A DNA stretch of 7,049 bases from an uncultured Clostridia bacterium (lineage in GTDB: Bacteria > Bacillota > Clostridia > Oscillospirales > Acutalibacteraceae), in contig CALWMQ010000175.1 in the NCBI GenBank assembly GCA_944382025.1, positions 1-7,049 on the forward strand, in the 5' to 3' direction. Under the pieces are notes generated by a model. That model saw only the letters and a program-made list of their open reading frames with translations, had not been told where the DNA came from and did not search any database. Positions 6,984 through 7,049 of the stretch are shown in pieces. Each line of letters opens with the position of its first letter. Positions within the stretch are counted from its first letter, which is position 1. The translations under genes and the position numbers were made by a program.

Positions 6984-7049
6984 GTTATTTTTACTGCTAA
7001 CTTTGCATGCGAGTTACACTACAGTTCTGTTTTGAACGTAAAAAGTCGC
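6984..7049. other. AT-rich stretch upstream of the AraC gene
   Basis: All three minus-strand frames contain a stop here, and nothing resembles the missing sensor domain. Two small dyads are visible: TAACT/AGTTA arms at 6998-7016 around GCATGC, and GTTC/GAAC arms at 7024-7037. A weak promoter-like pair (TTTACG and TGTAAC, 18 bases apart on the minus strand) is also present. These are short enough to be chance. The stretch fits a leader or operator region better than coding sequence. Confidence 0.3.

Noticed and set aside
1..7049. tRNA, rRNA, CRISPR array, insertion sequence or prophage signals
   Set aside because: No cloverleaf-like sequence, regularly spaced repeats, transposase text or terminal inverted repeats were seen on reading; the only clear repeat is the 23-bp tandem duplication.

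Overview
The window looks like chromosomal DNA of a Gram-positive fermenter of the class Clostridia, probably a gut or rumen member. The grounds are moderate GC content, strong AAGGAGG-type ribosome binding sites, a TATAAT promoter, two lipoprotein signal peptides and a Bacillota-type LplA/LplB/YtcP sugar importer. The genus cannot be read from the sequence. Every convincing gene lies on the minus strand, so the region is transcribed from right to left.

Layout in transcription order: (1) 7049-6984 is a short AT-rich stretch with no visible gene. (2) 6983-6351 encodes an AraC-family regulator with a complete double helix-turn-helix but no N-terminal sensor domain. (3) 6350-6186 is an AT-rich intergenic region with a convincing extended -10 promoter and a possible second one. 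(4) 6185-4527 encodes a lipoprotein solute-binding protein of the LplA/YtcQ type. (5) 4488-3553 encodes an LplB/YteP-type permease. (6) 3532-2645 encodes a YtcP/LplC-type permease. (7) 2644-2489 is an untranslated gap ending in a perfect 23-bp tandem duplication that carries the ribosome binding site of the next gene. (8) 2488-1 encodes a divergent glycoside hydrolase family 2 lipoprotein. Its reading frame stays open for 829 codons and runs off the left edge.

Together this reads as a carbohydrate utilisation locus. A membrane-anchored GH2 enzyme would trim a glycan or glycoside outside the cell, the binding protein would capture the released oligosaccharide, and the two permeases would import it. 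No ATP-binding subunit is present, so the importer probably borrows a shared MsmX-like ATPase encoded elsewhere. The AraC-type protein is the obvious candidate regulator. The substrate cannot be deduced.

The most unusual points are the duplicated ribosome binding site ahead of the GH2 gene, the non-canonical GH2 active-site motif (Cys-Glu where Asn-Glu is usual), the extra N-terminal domain of that enzyme, and the short sensor-less AraC protein. I see no strong evidence of a wholly new system; the window is mainly a well-formed sugar uptake locus with a few odd details.
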